A model generated the notes under the pieces. That model did not search any database. It saw only the letters and a list, made by a program, of their open reading frames with translations, and was not told the origin of the DNA. The translations under genes and the position numbers were made by a program. Of a stretch of DNA of 64,000 nt, positions 26,310-35,575 are shown in pieces (the first letter of the stretch is position 1; every line of letters begins with the position of its first letter). Source of the DNA: UBA5069 sp964560495 (lineage in GTDB: Bacteria; Chloroflexota; Anaerolineae; Caldilineales; Caldilineaceae); assembly GCA_964560495.1 (NCBI GenBank), contig CAZLMM010000007.1:1-64000 (forward strand). Reading direction: 5' to 3'.

Positions 26310-27983
26310 TCAGCGTGCGCCCTTGAGGATCGAAACAAACAGCCAGATGATCAGTCCGACCGCCATGGCAAAGCCAATGGTCACCAGCGTCTGCAGCGGG
26401 CTGCCTTCCGTCGCCAGCGGCACAACCAGAGCCAGGCTGACGGTAAGCGCGGCAAGCAGCAGGCTCAGGGCCAACCGGGTCGTCAGGCGGTCCACCTGCT
26501 TCATGATCGCGTCGGTGTCTTTCAGCCCGATCTGAAGCAGCCCCCCGCGCCCGGCCTTTTCGATCAGACGGTTCCCGATGCGCGGCAGATTGGAAATCAG
26601 GTCGCTCCACTCCTGTCCCTGACGGAGCAGACTTTGGCCCCAGCCATGCCGCGGCAGCGCCAGGCGCCAGGACACTTGTCGTACATAAGGCTCGGAAAAA
26701 CCCCAGATGTCAAACTTCGGGTCCAGTGTCATCGCAACGCCCTGCATCATCGCCAACGTCTGCACCAGGAGTACGAAATTCGGCGGTACGTGCAAGCGAT
26801 AGCGACTAATGATCGGCATGAACGCCACATCCAACTCCTGGATGCGAATTTCTCCGATCAACACGTTGTGGTAATTGGACAATACACGTTCAATGTCCCG
26901 CGACAGAGACGTACGGTCTATCTCGCTATCGGCTGCTCCCATGCGGATGAGCACGTCAACAATGCCATCGGCGTCCAGAGAGACCAGGCTGATATAGAAA
27001 CCGATCGCATTGTAGCGGTCTCTATCTCTGAGATATCCCATCTTGCCGAAGTCCATGACGCCGATCACCTCGCCCGGCATCACGACGAAATTGCCTGGGT
27101 GAGGGTCTGCCTGGAAAAAGCCATCCTCCAACACTGCCTTGAGAATCATACGAGCGGCGTGCTCGGCCACCTGATGACGATCAACGCCGGCCTCATCCAG
27201 AGCCTTGATGTCGTCGATCTTGATGCCCTTGATGCGCTCCAACACCAGGATACGCGACGTGGTGTATTCCCAGTACACACGCGGCACATGGATGTGAGGC
27301 TCATTGGCGAAATTGGCCCGAAAGCGATCTGCATTGCGCCCTTCCAGGCGATAGTCCAGTTCGTTGTTCAGAGTGTGGGCAAAGTCGTCAGCTTCGGCGA
27401 CAAAGTCATGAACCTGCCCATCGGGGGTGCGCTGGGCCGCTGGCGCAAGCGACTGCAAGATTTCAAGGTCAGTCGCAATCGTTGGCTGGATGTTGGGCCG
27501 CTGCACTTTGATGACCACCTCGGCGCCGTCGGCCAGCGTGGCAGCATAGACCTGGCCCAGGGAGGCCGCCCCGAGTGGTTTGGGGTCGACGGAGGCGAAG
27601 ACTTCCTCCGGTGGGCGCCCAAGCTCCTGGGTGATCACGTCCCGTATGGCCTCCCAGGGTGCGGGCGGCACCGAATCCTGCAGCTTGCTCAGTTCGGCAA
27701 CGTAGGCCGGAGGCAGCAAGTCGGGGCGTGTGGAAAGAACCTGGCCGAGCTTCACGAAAGTCGGACCCAGCTCTTCCAGCGCCTGCCTGAAATGGGTCGG
27801 CAAATCCTGCTCCGCCACCGCTGCAGCAGGTTGGTCGGCCGACTTGGATGAGCGGCGCAGCGGCGCCCATTCGGGTCCGAGGTTCTTGAACAGATAGCCA
27901 AACCCGTGGCGCAGGAAGACCTCAGCGATCTCTTGATATCGCTGGCGATGGCGCTTCGAGCGCTGCGGTGAAAATGTGCTCAT
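26310..27983 (-). CDS. ABC1/UbiB family kinase-like protein
   Basis: 557 residues of the atypical UbiB/ADCK kinase-like family, linked to quinone and lipid metabolism. The KxGQ region is FVKLGQVLSTRPDLLP near 76, the Ala-rich loop PLGAASLGQVY near 137, the catalytic-type block DGFFQADPHPGNFVV near 297 and the DFG motif near 318. Two C-terminal membrane helices (LALSLLLAALTVSLALVV and LVTIGFAMAVGLIIWLFV) anchor it. AGGAG precedes the start. It is the last gene of a five-gene minus-strand set with two coiled-coil proteins and HdeD-like and DUF1269-like proteins. A GC-rich 175-base spacer without a gene lies upstream. Confidence 0.92.
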   Translation of the reverse strand: MSTFSPQRSKRHRQRYQEIAEVFLRHGFGYLFKNLGPEWAPLRRSSKSADQPAAAVAEQDLPTHFRQALEELGPTFVKLGQVLSTRPDLLPPAYVAELSKLQDSVPPAPWEAIRDVITQELGRPPEEVFASVDPKPLGAASLGQVYAATLADGAEVVIKVQRPNIQPTIATDLEILQSLAPAAQRTPDGQVHDFVAEADDFAHTLNNELDYRLEGRNADRFRANFANEPHIHVPRVYWEYTTSRILVLERIKGIKIDDIKALDEAGVDRHQVAEHAARMILKAVLEDGFFQADPHPGNFVVMPGEVIGVMDFGKMGYLRDRDRYNAIGFYISLVSLDADGIVDVLIRMGAADSEIDRTSLSRDIERVLSNYHNVLIGEIRIQELDVAFMPIISRYRLHVPPNFVLLVQTLAMMQGVAMTLDPKFDIWGFSEPYVRQVSWRLALPRHGWGQSLLRQGQEWSDLISNLPRIGNRLIEKAGRGGLLQIGLKDTDAIMKQVDRLTTRLALSLLLAALTVSLALVVPLATEGSPLQTLVTIGFAMAVGLIIWLFVSILKGAR

Positions 27984-28158
27984 GGGATGCTCCTGGTCTC
28001 ATTTACGATGGCGTGGACTCGATGCAGACGAAAAGCGCCGGCAGAGTGCGGGCGCCGATCCAACCACTCCACAGGGCAGCGGCGGGGCTGGGGAACCCAG
28101 TTGGCATCGAACGCCTTGGGTTCGCCATGCCCCGTCAGCGCCGCTGCGCTTTCAGGCC

Positions 28159-28785
28159 TCAGGGACGCAGCCCTTCCTTGATCAGGGCGCCGGCCTGCGC
28201 CAGCTTTGCCTTGCGCGCTTCGGTCTTTGCCTTGCGCACGGCGATGCGCTTCTGGTTCTCTGCCTTCCGCGCTTCCTTCTGGGCCTTCAACTCGGCGGCG
28301 CGCTTCTCGACCTCCGCGTTCCGGGCCTTGGACTCGGCCTCAAGCTCGGCCAACCACGCGGCTTCCTCTGCCTCAAGCTCGGCGATAGTTTTCTCGATCT
28401 CTGCTTTCTCAGCCTCATACTCGGCCTTGGCCGCAGCGACCTCCTTCTCGATCTTCGCCTTTTGCGCTTCGTACGCAGCCTTGGCCTCGGCAATGTGCTT
28501 CTCGATCTCCGCCTTCCGGCTGTCGGTGGCCTGCTTCAGTTGCTCCTTCAGTGCGCCGATCTTGGCATCGGTCTCGTTGTGCAGACGTTCCATTTCCGCC
28601 TTGACCTTGGCCTGGGCCGCCTGCGCCTTTGCCTTCAGTTCGTCCATTTCGGCCTTGAGCGCCGCCTTCGCTTCCTGGTTCTCGTTCACCCAATCTTCTT
28701 CCAGGCGCTTCATGTCGACGTCGAACTCCGCCTGATCCCGGATCATCTGATCCTCAACCTTCTCGAACATGGTAGCCATCTTCAT
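28159..28785 (-). CDS. Charged coiled-coil protein 1
   Basis: 208 residues, almost entirely one long helix rich in Glu, Lys and Ala (for example EKHIAEAKAAYEAQKAKIE). There is no membrane segment, signal or catalytic motif. AGGAG lies five bases before the ATG. Composition and heptad pattern match a second coiled-coil protein encoded at 29559-30227, on the other side of the HdeD-like gene. I cannot assign a family; a structural or scaffold role is an inference. Confidence 0.8.
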   Translation of the reverse strand: MKMATMFEKVEDQMIRDQAEFDVDMKRLEEDWVNENQEAKAALKAEMDELKAKAQAAQAKVKAEMERLHNETDAKIGALKEQLKQATDSRKAEIEKHIAEAKAAYEAQKAKIEKEVAAAKAEYEAEKAEIEKTIAELEAEEAAWLAELEAESKARNAEVEKRAAELKAQKEARKAENQKRIAVRKAKTEARKAKLAQAGALIKEGLRP

Positions 28786-28816
28786 ATCTCCTTGATTTGA
28801 TAAGTTCTATTGAATG

Positions 28817-29362
28817 TCATGCCGCTACGGTCACAAGCTTGCCGCGCAACCCGCGCAAGCGAATGCCAAAGGCGAGCATACTCGCGCCATACACCAGGGC
28901 ATAAACGCCGGTTGTCCAGGCAACGGCCAGCGCGCCGCTTACCGGAGAGATAAACACCAGCACGCCAAAGATAATTGAGGCAATCCCGGCGATTACCAAC
29001 AGCCAGTCTCGCTGAATGGGGAGTTCAAACCCGGCGATGACTTCAACGATCCCCATCAAGATGGCCCACAAGCCGACAAGAAAGACCAGGGTCTGAGCCG
29101 CAATGCCGGGAAAGAAGAACGCCGCGAGACCGATTGCAATCCCGAGAATCCCATCGAGGACATACCACACGCCGTCCCGTCCACCGATCCCAAACGCCGC
29201 AATGATGGCGAACACGCCGCTGACAAAGGCATACGCCCCGAACACTACCGCCAGCGAAACCAGTGTCTCACCTGGAAAGGCCAACGCCACGATGCCGAAC
29301 ACGATGGCGAGAATACCGCGCAACGCCACCGCCCACCATTTCTGAGTCAATACGTCCAACAT
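28817..29362 (-). CDS. HdeD-like DUF308 membrane protein
   Basis: 181 residues, six membrane helices in three hairpins, matching the HdeD/DUF308 family implicated in acid and envelope stress. Typical sequence: WWAVALRGILAIVFGIVAL, ALVYGASMLAFGIRLRGLR. GGAGG precedes the ATG. The gene lies between two coiled-coil protein genes in one minus-strand set. Confidence 0.92.
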   Translation of the reverse strand: MLDVLTQKWWAVALRGILAIVFGIVALAFPGETLVSLAVVFGAYAFVSGVFAIIAAFGIGGRDGVWYVLDGILGIAIGLAAFFFPGIAAQTLVFLVGLWAILMGIVEVIAGFELPIQRDWLLVIAGIASIIFGVLVFISPVSGALAVAWTTGVYALVYGASMLAFGIRLRGLRGKLVTVAA

Positions 29363-29452
29363 GTTCCACCTCCGTGAAGTTGTTTTTTTGTGAAGCAGGA
29401 GGCCAATCGCATCCCGCTAAGATGATGTAGCCGTCTAACAATGACTTTCCGT

Positions 29453-29495
29453 TTCCAACCTTGCAGGCAGCTCGGAGCTGCCTGCAAGGTTGGAA
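29453..29495. repeat. Perfect 21-base hairpin 7
   Basis: Arms 29453-29473 and 29475-29495 are exactly complementary around one base. The arm repeats GCAG within TTGCAGGCAGCTC. It lies between the second coiled-coil gene and the HdeD-like gene on the minus strand. No U-run follows in either direction, so it is not a standard terminator. Confidence 0.9.
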
Positions 29496-29558
29496 GTGAT
29501 ACTTTGACAAGTCCTGTCTTTCCTGCAATCGGTTCTCAGTGCAGTCACGGTCGTGGGG

Positions 29559-30227
29559 TCAGGCCGCCTGCTTGAACTCCGCCTTGGCCTTTTCGCGTCC
29601 TTGTGCGAGGTCTGCACGGGCCTTATCGCGCCCTTCCTTGAGGTCGGCGATCGCGCGCTTGACTCTGGCTTTGTCCTCGTTCCACGCCGCCACGTTCTCT
29701 GCGTGAGTACGCCGGATGCGCTGCTCCACCTCTGTCGCCTTCTGCCGCAGGGTCTCGAGGTCTGCGCTGACCTTGGCGTTGACTTTCTCGTCTGCGCTTC
29801 TTGCCCAGGCCTGCATTTCGGCGATCTGGCCCTTGATGTGGTTCACCTGAGCTTCGTAGATCGCCTTGAGCTGTGCGTTGACCTTGTCGCGGGTCGCGTT
29901 CAGCCTGGCGCGCTGCGCTTCCAGATCGGTCTTGACCTTGCTTTCGGCTTTCGCCATATCCCCATCCACACGTTCCACCGCGGCGTCGAGCTTGTGATCG
30001 GCCTCCTCCAGATCTTGCTGGAGCTTGGTGCGCTTGGCTTCAAAGTCGGCGTGCATCTTGGCTTGTTCGGCCTGCAGTTTGGCCTTTGCGTCTGCCGAGG
30101 CGGCCTTGATCTTGGCTTCAAACTCGGCATTCTTGGCGGCTTCTTCCGCCTCCATCTGATCCAGGGCTTGCGCCCACTTGCGGAGGTCCAGTTCCAGCTC
30201 CGCTTCCATTTCGGTCCATGTTTTCAT
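29559..30227 (-). CDS. Charged coiled-coil protein 2
   Basis: 222 residues, nearly all helical heptads rich in Lys, Glu, Ala and Arg (ADAKAKLQAEQAKMHADFEAK near 45). It begins MKTWTEMEAELELDLRKW; the start at 30227 is set by AGGAG ten bases upstream, in preference to an earlier in-frame ATG. It resembles coiled-coil protein 1 in length, composition and context, and both are encoded next to the HdeD-like gene. No named family is recognised. Confidence 0.8.
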   Translation of the reverse strand: MKTWTEMEAELELDLRKWAQALDQMEAEEAAKNAEFEAKIKAASADAKAKLQAEQAKMHADFEAKRTKLQQDLEEADHKLDAAVERVDGDMAKAESKVKTDLEAQRARLNATRDKVNAQLKAIYEAQVNHIKGQIAEMQAWARSADEKVNAKVSADLETLRQKATEVEQRIRRTHAENVAAWNEDKARVKRAIADLKEGRDKARADLAQGREKAKAEFKQAA

Positions 30228-30283
30228 TGTTGTTTCTCCTTTTGATTGATCTAGTTTCATCGAGTATACCGGTTGCTTCATGC

Positions 30284-30859
30284 TTAACTCACAGCGTGTC
30301 CGTTATTGCCATTCAGCGCCTCCTGCACTTTCTCCGTCTGCTGTGGCGTAAGCGTGGTCGACAGCACCACGCCACCATAGTTGCGGAATTCCGCGGCGAC
30401 CAGGGTCGGATCGGCCGAGCGCAGCAACGCAAAGATCGCCGAGTCGCCGGGCTGCACCAACGCGCCCACATCCTGGACAAAGTCCTCCGGGATGCCGAAG
30501 TCGTCTTTCCACCACCTGGCGTCCAAGGCGCCGCCCGCAGCGCCCAGCGCTCCACCGGCGGCCCCGGCCGCCATAACTCCTGCCGCAACAGCAGCGCTGG
30601 CGCCCGCCGTCACCGGCGCAGCAATCGCGCCCAACGTCAGTCCGACCAACGAGCCGAACAAGCCGCCCAGGGCAGCCCCTTCGCCTGTCGTCAGCTGGTA
30701 ACTGGCATCGATTCGCAGTTTGCCGTTATAGTCGCGATAGGCGGCGACGGCATCGTCCAGATCGATGGTCCAGTCATAGTTCATGTCCACGAGCTCATTC
30801 AGCACTTTCGAAGCCCGGAACATGTCCTTCCTGAAACCTACTACGATGAGAGTTGACAT
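30284..30859 (-). CDS. DUF1269-like protein with Gly/Ala-rich hydrophobic core
   Basis: 191 residues. N-terminal STLIVVGFRKDMFRASKVLNE and YDWTIDLDDAVAAYRDYNGK, then a Gly/Ala-rich hydrophobic stretch (about 60-112, GGLFGSLVGLTLGAIAAPVTAG), then GDSAIFALLRSADPTLVAAE and a short C-terminal helix. This order matches DUF1269 proteins, often found near stress-related membrane genes. AGGAG precedes the start. It is the first gene of the minus-strand set ending in the UbiB-like gene. Confidence 0.85.
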   Translation of the reverse strand: MSTLIVVGFRKDMFRASKVLNELVDMNYDWTIDLDDAVAAYRDYNGKLRIDASYQLTTGEGAALGGLFGSLVGLTLGAIAAPVTAGASAAVAAGVMAAGAAGGALGAAGGALDARWWKDDFGIPEDFVQDVGALVQPGDSAIFALLRSADPTLVAAEFRNYGGVVLSTTLTPQQTEKVQEALNGNNGHAVS

Positions 30860-31078
30860 TGTTGAATCTCCTTTTCCTTAGTGAATTATCTCGCAGTTGC
30901 CTGCACTGAACTTGGGAACTTCCTCTTGCCCCAGTGGGTGCTGTGTGCTATCATGCGTCACGGTCGTCCGTTGCTGCTGGTTCTTTCACTGAGCCGTCTC
31001 AACGGTTGTCACCTCGCTTGGGTGTATTCTTCAAGAACGATTGTAGAGAGGACTGGCCTGAAAGTCACTCTGCAAGAC

Positions 31079-31125
31079 TTGACACCTCGCTTGTCATTGC
31101 TTGTCATCCCGATGCACTGAGGAGC
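31079..31125 (+). promoter_or_regulatory. Candidate promoter of the XRE-STAND-WD40 gene
   Basis: TTGACA at 31079-31084, a 17-base spacer, and TGTCAT at 31102-31107 (four of six consensus bases), then a short leader with AGGAG at about 31119-31123. It lies in the divergent region 30860-31132 shared with the DUF1269-like gene. A TTGTCAT repeat lies in the spacer. Confidence 0.4.
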
Positions 31126-31132
31126 AAGAAAG

Positions 31133-34100
31133 ATGCAGGTTGCCATGCGCCACTCTGAATACCGCGAACGCGACTATGGTTTCGGTGAGCAAATCTTGGT
31201 TCTCCGCACCGCAAGCAATCTGACCCAATCGGGGCTGGCCGACCTTCTGGGAGTCTCGCGCCAGGCCGTGGTCGGTTGGGAAGCCGGCTCCAGCCGTCCC
31301 TTTCCGCACCATCTCAAGCACTTGATCGAGTTCTGCCTTCACCGGAACGCGTTCCACAGCGGGCAAGAGGCCAAAGAAATCCGCGCCCTGTGGCAGGGCG
31401 CACGCGTGCGCGTGCCCCTGGATGAAATCTGGCTGGAGCGCCTCCTGGAGCAGCATGGCCTGGCGACTGCGGCGCCTGCATCACCGCCGGCGCCACCCGT
31501 GGAGGTGGAAGCGCCCGAGCCGGGGCCGCTCACGGACTGGGGAGATGCGCCAGATGTCTCGACCTTCTACGGACGCGAAGACGAGCTCGCGCTCCTGAGC
31601 GACTGGCTGCTGGAAGAACACTGTCGTGTGGTGAGCATTCTGGGCATGGGCGGCATAGGTAAGTCGGCGCTCGCGGTCACAGCCATGCAGCGCGTCGCGG
31701 ATCAATTCGATGCCGTCCTTTGGCGCTCGCTGCGGGACGCCCCGGCCTGCGAACCCCTGCTCGATGAGCTGCTGCGCATCCTGGCGGGCGAAGCGATGAC
31801 CATTGTCGGGGACGGTCTTGAACGACGTCTGACGCTCTTGTTTGAATACCTGCGGTCACGGCGCGTCCTACTGGTGCTCGACAACCTGGAAAGCGTGATG
31901 GAAGAGGCGGAAAGCAGCGGACGCATGCTGCCCGGCTATGAAGGCTATGGACGCTTGCTGCGCCGCGCGGCTGAAACCAAACACAGCAGCTGCTTGCTGC
32001 TCACCAGCCGCGAGAAGCCCATGGAGCTTGCCCCGCTCGAAGGCCATCGAACACCAGTGCGCTCGTTGCATCTCGGACAGCTCGATGCGGATGCCTGCGA
32101 ATTGTTGCTGCAAGAAACAGAAGTGACGGGCAGCCCGGCGGAACGCGCCCGCCTGATCGAGCGCTACGGCGGCAATCCATTCGCGTTGAAAATCGTGGCG
32201 CCGACGATTGCCGATCTGTTTGGCGGCCAGATCGGCGCTTTCTTGGAACAAGGTGAGTTGATCTATGGCAGCGTGCGTTATCTGCTGCAAGAACAGTTTG
32301 CGCGACTCTCTGCCGCAGAGGAGACCATCATGCTGTGGCTGGCGGTCCTGCGCGAGCCGGTAACCGTGCCACAGATCGCCAACGTGCTCGCCAAACCGCT
32401 GCCCGGCGCGCAGCTTCTGGAGGCGTTGGATACGTTGCGCGGCCGCTCGCTGATCGAACGCGGCCAGGTGAAAGGCACGTTCACCCTTCAATCGGTCGTG
32501 CTGGACTTCGCAACGACGCGCCTGATCGAAGCGGCGGTGAGCGAGATCGAACGCGGTCATCTGCATCTCCTGATCGATCACCGGCTTGAACTCGCCAACA
32601 CCATGGAATACATCCGGCAGGCGCAGATTCGGTTGATTGTCGCTCCGATTTTGGTGCGCCTGCGCACCTCGTATGCGGATGCGGCGGCAATTCGATCCCG
32701 CTTGCTTGAGCTGCTGGAACCGCTGCGAGGACAGTCTGACGAGTACCAGGAGTATGCGCCGGCCAACCTGTTGGCGCTGCTGCGCGCTTTGCACGGCGAT
32801 TTGTCCGCGCTTGATTTGCATCAGCTCTCGATTCGCAATGCAGATTTGCGCGGCGTGAACATGCACAACACGAGTTTGGCCCAGGCAACCCTGCGCGACG
32901 TCGTGTTCACCACGGTGTCCGACGCGATTTGGGCCATGGCCTTCAGCAGGCATGGCACATATTGGGCGGGAGGCGACCGGCAGGGACAGGTCCAACTGTG
33001 GTTGTACACGGAGCGACGATTGCAGCGCACATGGCGAGCGCATAACACGGTGGTAAGCGCCGTGTCGTTCAGCCCGGATGAGCAGCGCCTTGCCACGGGC
33101 GGATGGAGCGGTGTGATCAAATTGTGGGATGTGGCCACTGGCGCTCTGCTCTGGACAAGCCCGGTGCTGGATGCAATCATGGAATTGGCCTTTTCGCCCG
33201 ATGGGCGCATCCTGGCGAGCGGCGCAACTGATGGCCACATTCACTTGTGGGATGCGGGAAGCGGCGCCTTGCTGCAAATCCTGGGCGACCACTCAGGTCC
33301 GGTGTTCCGTGTTTCCTGGAGCCCGAATGGAGAATTGCTGGCCACTGCGGGACATGATGCGCGCATCCGCCTTTGGGAAATGACGGGAGATGATGCGCCC
33401 CCGCTCAAGCCCGCGCCGGTCCAGACTCTCGAAGGGCATAGCGCACCAGTGCGGGGACTGGCGTTCTCACCGGATGGTCGAACACTGGCCAGCGCGAGTT
33501 GGGATCGGAGCGCCAGGCTGTGGGACGTGCAGAGCGGCAGGCAACAGGAGAGCATTCCCATTCAGGCGCGCAATGAGGGCCTGGTGTGGAGTCAGGATGG
33601 GCGCTATCTGGCGGCGGGCGAGCTGGATCGTTCGTTCTGGGTCTGGGACATCGAGCGACGCAAGCAACGCACGACGTTTTATGGCAGGATGGCGCCTGTG
33701 CGCGCGCTGGTCTTTTCGCCAGACAGCAGCACGTTGGATATCGCTTTCGAAGAGGGCGGCATGCAAGTGCTGGATGTGGCCACAGGTCAGTGCATCCGAA
33801 ACTGGCAGGGTTATGCGCGCAGCGTGGCCGATGTGGCGTGGAGTCCGGATGGCGCGCAGCTTGCCAGCGCGGGCAATGATGGGTTGGTGACAGTCTGGGA
33901 TGTTGCACAGCATACTCCGCTTCATCTGTTGCGCGGCCACAAAGCGATTATTTGGGGCGTCTCGTGGAGCCCTGATGGCAGGTGGTTGGCGAGTTGCAGC
34001 GAGGACAACACGATCCGCATCTGGGATGTCGCCAAGGCTGCCAGTGAGCGGGTAGTGAGGGATGCTGCACTGGTGGACGCGCTGTTGTTCGCAACCGCGT

Positions 34101-34852
34101 GGAGTCCCGATGGCGCACGCCTGGCTGTGGCAACTCACCGGGAGGGTGTCTTTATCTACGACATGCACGCCAAGACCTTACAACGCGTTGGGCAATCCGC
34201 TGCGCCGCCCAGAATCCGCCGCGTGGCATGGAGTCCTGACGCCAGGCATCTCGCTGCTTCAAGCGAGGGAGGTTCGATCCTCGTCTGGAACAGCAGCGAC
34301 TATTCCCTGCGCGCCACGCTTGTGGGGCATCGCGGCATGGTGGCGGCCCTCGCCTGGAGCGCCGACGGCGCCCGGCTTGCCTCGGGCAGTTGGGGCCACG
34401 GCAGCGACCAATTGATGATTTGGGACGCGCAGAGCCGGCAGCGGCTGCGCACACTCGCTGATCCGAACGAACTGGTCTCGGGCGTTGCCTGGAGCTCGGA
34501 CGGCGGCCGCCTGGCCAGCGCGGGCAGCGACGGCATTGTCCGCTGGTGGAATCCACACAGTGGGGAATGCATGTTGTCGCGACCAGGGCACGACGGGCCG
34601 GTGCAGTCGCTGCGCGCCAGCCCTGACGGTCGTTGGCTTGCGAGCTGCGGGGATGACGGAGCGATCCAGATTTGGCAGATGGACAGCGGCGATCATGTGG
34701 GGACGCTGCGCCGCGACCGCCCGTATGAACGGCTCAACATCACCGGCATCAAGGGCTTGAACGATGCACAGATCCTGGCGCTTAAGATGATGGGTGCGGT
34801 CGATCAGATCAGCAATGGCGCAGTGCCAATGGGTGCATTCAGAAATGATTGA
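31133..34852 (+). CDS. XRE helix-turn-helix / NB-ARC / WD40 regulator
   Basis: 1239 residues combining DNA binding, a STAND switch and a sensor. The N-terminal XRE-type HTH is LRTASNLTQSGLADLLGVSRQAVVGWEAG at about 23-52. The NB-ARC ATPase has Walker A GMGGIGKSA near 171-179, Walker B VLLVLDNLE near 245 and an LLTSREK sensor. Winged-helix and linker regions follow. About 14 WD40 repeats fill residues 600-1180. The tail (RPYERLNITGIKGLNDAQ) is characteristic of this Chloroflexota-rich family. The ligand is unknown. AGGAG lies eight bases before the start. Confidence 0.93.
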   Translation: MQVAMRHSEYRERDYGFGEQILVLRTASNLTQSGLADLLGVSRQAVVGWEAGSSRPFPHHLKHLIEFCLHRNAFHSGQEAKEIRALWQGARVRVPLDEIWLERLLEQHGLATAAPASPPAPPVEVEAPEPGPLTDWGDAPDVSTFYGREDELALLSDWLLEEHCRVVSILGMGGIGKSALAVTAMQRVADQFDAVLWRSLRDAPACEPLLDELLRILAGEAMTIVGDGLERRLTLLFEYLRSRRVLLVLDNLESVMEEAESSGRMLPGYEGYGRLLRRAAETKHSSCLLLTSREKPMELAPLEGHRTPVRSLHLGQLDADACELLLQETEVTGSPAERARLIERYGGNPFALKIVAPTIADLFGGQIGAFLEQGELIYGSVRYLLQEQFARLSAAEETIMLWLAVLREPVTVPQIANVLAKPLPGAQLLEALDTLRGRSLIERGQVKGTFTLQSVVLDFATTRLIEAAVSEIERGHLHLLIDHRLELANTMEYIRQAQIRLIVAPILVRLRTSYADAAAIRSRLLELLEPLRGQSDEYQEYAPANLLALLRALHGDLSALDLHQLSIRNADLRGVNMHNTSLAQATLRDVVFTTVSDAIWAMAFSRHGTYWAGGDRQGQVQLWLYTERRLQRTWRAHNTVVSAVSFSPDEQRLATGGWSGVIKLWDVATGALLWTSPVLDAIMELAFSPDGRILASGATDGHIHLWDAGSGALLQILGDHSGPVFRVSWSPNGELLATAGHDARIRLWEMTGDDAPPLKPAPVQTLEGHSAPVRGLAFSPDGRTLASASWDRSARLWDVQSGRQQESIPIQARNEGLVWSQDGRYLAAGELDRSFWVWDIERRKQRTTFYGRMAPVRALVFSPDSSTLDIAFEEGGMQVLDVATGQCIRNWQGYARSVADVAWSPDGAQLASAGNDGLVTVWDVAQHTPLHLLRGHKAIIWGVSWSPDGRWLASCSEDNTIRIWDVAKAASERVVRDAALVDALLFATAWSPDGARLAVATHREGVFIYDMHAKTLQRVGQSAAPPRIRRVAWSPDARHLAASSEGGSILVWNSSDYSLRATLVGHRGMVAALAWSADGARLASGSWGHGSDQLMIWDAQSRQRLRTLADPNELVSGVAWSSDGGRLASAGSDGIVRWWNPHSGECMLSRPGHDGPVQSLRASPDGRWLASCGDDGAIQIWQMDSGDHVGTLRRDRPYERLNITGIKGLNDAQILALKMMGAVDQISNGAVPMGAFRND

Positions 34853-34996
34853 GACAGACCGCGCCCGGCGGATTGACGCGGATGTTGCGGTCAAAAAGGT
34901 CGTCCGCCTGCTGGCGCAGATCAAGAGGCGCTTCTTCTACACTATGAAGAAGCGGGGCGCGCAGCGCTCCAGTGAGCAGGCGTCATCAAACACCGC

Positions 34997-35143
34997 CTAC
35001 ACGCTTCTGCGCAGCTGATAATGTCCCTTCTTGGGTGAGCCAGCGACCTCAATCAGCCCCAGCATTTTGAGGTCAGCGATGCCACGCCTTGCTGTTGCCC
35101 TTGATACGACTCCGTTGGCATTATACCACACGCCAACATTCAC
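34997..35143 (-). pseudogene. C-terminal winged-helix fragment
   Basis: A short frame of 48 codons reads NANGVVSRATARRGIADLK then MLGLIEVAGSPKKGHYQLRR before a stop. This looks like the recognition helix and wing at the end of a winged-helix protein such as a Fic- or MarR-type regulator. An in-frame stop lies just upstream of a possible GTG, so it is a remnant. The preceding 34853-34996 contains no convincing gene. Confidence 0.5.
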
Positions 35144-35177
35144 CTGTCATGTCCCCAAAGACAACACCCCCGATCCA

Positions 35178-35221
35178 CACCAAAGTGTCTATACGGACAC
35201 GCAGCGCCCATGTATACTCTG
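35178..35221 (+). promoter_or_regulatory. Shared control element, copy P1
   Basis: CACCAAAGTGTCTATAC at 35178-35194 and TATACTCTG at 35213-35221, separated by 18 bases. The same pair of blocks precedes the MDR genes at 37061 and 38537, with 19-base spacing. In this copy GTGTC...GACAC forms a palindrome. The second block resembles a -10 box, the first may be an activator or repressor site. AGGAGG lies shortly downstream. Confidence 0.65.
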
Positions 35222-35272
35222 ATAGGAGGTTAGCGGAAGGATGTCGGCCTCCGGCAACGACAGGATGCGCTC

Positions 35273-35575
35273 ATGTCAGACAAACGCGATTTCCATCACG
35301 ATCCAGACCGCCCGACGGTCTATCAGATCACCCTCAAAGGTCAGCTGAGTGGCGCCTGGGCGGATTGGTTTGGCGGCATGAGCGTCACGCTGACCGAGGA
35401 CGGCGATACGTTGCTCACTGGCGCGGTGACGGATCAGGCGGCGCTCCATGGCCTGCTGAAAAAGGTGCGGGATCTAGGGCTGCCGCTGCTTTCGCTTCAG
35501 TGCGTCGCGCCCGATCAAAGGGATGATCCCGACGCAAATCGCTTCACACACATACCATCAGGAGACGGAACATGA
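35273..35575 (+). CDS. Conserved hypothetical protein, about 100 residues
   Basis: Soluble protein, with YQITLKGQLSGAWADWFGGMSV, a glycine turn, and VTDQAALHGLLKKVRDLGLPLLSLQ. This pattern is common as a short uncharacterised protein in Chloroflexota and Actinobacteria, often next to small membrane proteins or oxidoreductases. Its stop overlaps the next start by four bases (ATGA), so the two are co-translated. It lies about 50 bases downstream of control element P1. No catalytic residues are evident. Confidence 0.75.
   Translation: MSDKRDFHHDPDRPTVYQITLKGQLSGAWADWFGGMSVTLTEDGDTLLTGAVTDQAALHGLLKKVRDLGLPLLSLQCVAPDQRDDPDANRFTHIPSGDGT

Noticed and set aside
26169..27851. A 560-codon open frame on the plus strand
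   Set aside because: It is antisense to the UbiB-like gene, shows no domain, and is His/Gln/Arg-rich as expected of a shadow frame in GC-rich DNA.
34794..35018. Short plus-strand frame after the XRE-STAND gene
   Set aside because: It overlaps the end of that gene and shows no recognisable domain.
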